Below are positions 5,391 to 6,379 of a DNA stretch of 6,379 bases, one piece after another. Position 1 is the first letter of the stretch. Every line of letters begins with the position of its first letter. The position numbers and the translations under genes were made by a program. The stretch comes from Minthousia sp045628125 (GTDB taxonomy: Bacteria > Bacteroidota > Bacteroidia > Bacteroidales > Bacteroidaceae): NCBI GenBank assembly GCA_045628125.1, contig JAZQPA010000139.1, forward strand, positions 1-6,379, in the 5' to 3' direction. The notes under the pieces were generated by a model, which saw nothing but the letters and a program-made list of their open reading frames with translations, made no database searches and was not told where the DNA came from.

Positions 5391-6379
5391 TTATACATCC
5401 AAGTCATGCTCGTAACCAGAACGATACTGGTAGTGCAGCTTCTTCTGAGCCTCAGCATCACCCATGATCTTCTCAACGATAGGATTCCAGGTAAGAGGAC
5501 GATTCAGTTCCATAGCGATGTTACCCAAAGCACAAGTAGTGTTAGAAGAGTGACCTGTCTCAACTGGTACCAGTGGATCTACGTGATTGCGAACTGCATC
5601 GATGAAGTCACGATAGTGAGGAGCCTGAGTCTCATACTGGCCAGGACCACGCTTTGGCAACTCGAACGCGAACTTAGGATTATCTGACAAGTAGCTACCA
5701 CGGTGTACGGTGATGATTGCGTTCTCAGCGTAAACCTTCAAACCAGCTCCCTTACCGTCGATATCCTCTTCAGTCATCAGAATACCATTGTCATACTTGT
5801 AGGTCAGGCAGCCATACTGACGATAGCCAGGAGGGATGATCTGGGTAGGAGCAGAACCGTCCTTACCGATACACCACTGAGCGATATCGAACATGTGAGC
5901 ACCCCAGTCAGTCATCAGACCACCACCAGATACGGTGAACCAACGCCAAGTACCCCAGCAAGTATCACGACCCTGCTCGTTCAGAGTTGGGTTGAAGTCA
6001 TGATGATACTTAACAGAAGTAGGCAGAGGGCCTAACCACTTATCCCAATCCAAACCAGCTGGACAGTTGTGCAACAGGTTAGGATCCTTTACTCTTGAGT
6101 TCTTGTCAGCCAACTCTACGTTATAAGGAACTGGAGCACCAGTCTGACCGTTATAACCGTTGCGGCCTACATATACCTGCAGCTTCTCGATAGCACCCAG
6201 CTCGCCTTCGCGGCACAGCATTGCCAGGTGATCCCACTCCTTGCTTGAACGCTGCATAGAACCAGTCTGCAGAATGATGTTGTACTTGCGAACAGCCTTA
6301 ACCAACTGCTGACCCTCGAAGATAGTCAAAGTCAGAGGCTTCTCCAAGTAGATGTCCTTACCTGCCTTACAAGCAGCGA
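5391..6379 (-). CDS. Gfo/Idh/MocA family NAD(P)-dependent oxidoreductase (N-terminus beyond window)
   Basis: The frame is open from the right edge (first whole codon 6377-6375) to a TAA at 5393-5391, giving 328 residues. It begins inside the N-terminal Rossmann domain at AGKDIYLEKPLTLTIFEGQ; EKP (codons 6344-6336) is the family's conserved active-site and cofactor loop. LQTGSMQRSS follows, then LDWDKWLGPLP and the C-terminal-domain signature GGGLMTDWGAHMFDIAQW, whose Asp (codon 5909-5907) and His four residues later are the usual substrate-binding or catalytic positions. The substrate is unknown; relatives oxidise or epimerise sugars, inositols and related compounds, and some act as GH109-like NAD-dependent glycosidases. 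About 100 or more N-terminal residues are missing, so a lipoprotein or Tat signal cannot be assessed. Codons favour GGT, CGT, ACT, GCT/GCA and AAC, unlike neighbouring dprA (GGC, GCC, ACC, GTG, AAT), suggesting strong expression or a different history. Confidence 0.92.
   Translation of the reverse strand, partial: AACKAGKDIYLEKPLTLTIFEGQQLVKAVRKYNIILQTGSMQRSSKEWDHLAMLCREGELGAIEKLQVYVGRNGYNGQTGAPVPYNVELADKNSRVKDPNLLHNCPAGLDWDKWLGPLPTSVKYHHDFNPTLNEQGRDTCWGTWRWFTVSGGGLMTDWGAHMFDIAQWCIGKDGSAPTQIIPPGYRQYGCLTYKYDNGILMTEEDIDGKGAGLKVYAENAIITVHRGSYLSDNPKFAFELPKRGPGQYETQAPHYRDFIDAVRNHVDPLVPVETGHSSNTTCALGNIAMELNRPLTWNPIVEKIMGDAEAQKKLHYQYRSGYEHDLDV

Noticed and set aside
6345..6347. TTG as the start of the oxidoreductase gene
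   Set aside because: The frame stays open upstream to the window edge and the preceding codons encode AGKDIY, which belongs to the conserved AGK.....EKP motif. The true start therefore lies outside the window.
1..6379. Search for a mobile element, phage genes, CRISPR array, tRNA or defence island
   Set aside because: The window is almost filled by six ordinary genes. I saw no transposase, integrase, direct-repeat array or tRNA cloverleaf, and the only intergenic gap over 10 bases is 5291-5390.

Overview
The window looks like chromosomal core DNA from a Bacteroidota bacterium, most likely Bacteroidales (Bacteroides/Prevotella-like). Four things point there: a DUF2851-family gene overlapping dprA, a dxs-trkA-trkH gene order I recall from this phylum, a Bacteroides-type -33/-7 promoter match, and no clear Shine-Dalgarno sequences before the starts. 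I cannot name a genus. The DNA is fairly GC-rich for the group; single 60-base lines counted by hand give about 45 to 65 percent.

Layout. Bases 1-2882 are a plus-strand operon. It holds the last 23 codons of dxs (isoprenoid precursor synthesis), then trkA (cytosolic nucleotide-binding RCK regulator), then trkH (K+ channel subunit). dxs and trkA overlap by ATGA, and trkA and trkH are 6 bases apart. Only 6 bases past the trkH stop lies the stop of the convergent minus-strand pair at 2889-5290: a DUF2851 gene (function unknown, TTG start) and dprA (single-stranded DNA binding and RecA loading), again overlapping by ATGA. Bases 5291-5390 are the only real intergenic space. They hold a candidate promoter for the DUF2851-dprA pair, a perfect inverted repeat at its predicted transcription start, and a strong intrinsic terminator for the next gene. 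That gene, at 5391 to the right edge on the minus strand, is a Gfo/Idh/MocA-type NAD(P)-dependent oxidoreductase whose N-terminus lies outside the window.

Function. TrkA and TrkH together form a complete potassium uptake system, and translation of TrkA appears coupled to Dxs. DprA and the DUF2851 protein are probably co-expressed, which makes DUF2851 a candidate partner in DNA uptake or recombination. The oxidoreductase is a separate transcription unit with codon use unlike its neighbours, resembling a highly expressed gene.

I see no mobile element, phage gene, CRISPR array, tRNA or rRNA. The least understood item is the DUF2851 protein. It has a Pro-Asp...Glu-x-His arrangement near its N-terminus and a four-cysteine cluster at its C-terminus, which together suggest, without proving, a metal-dependent nucleic-acid enzyme.
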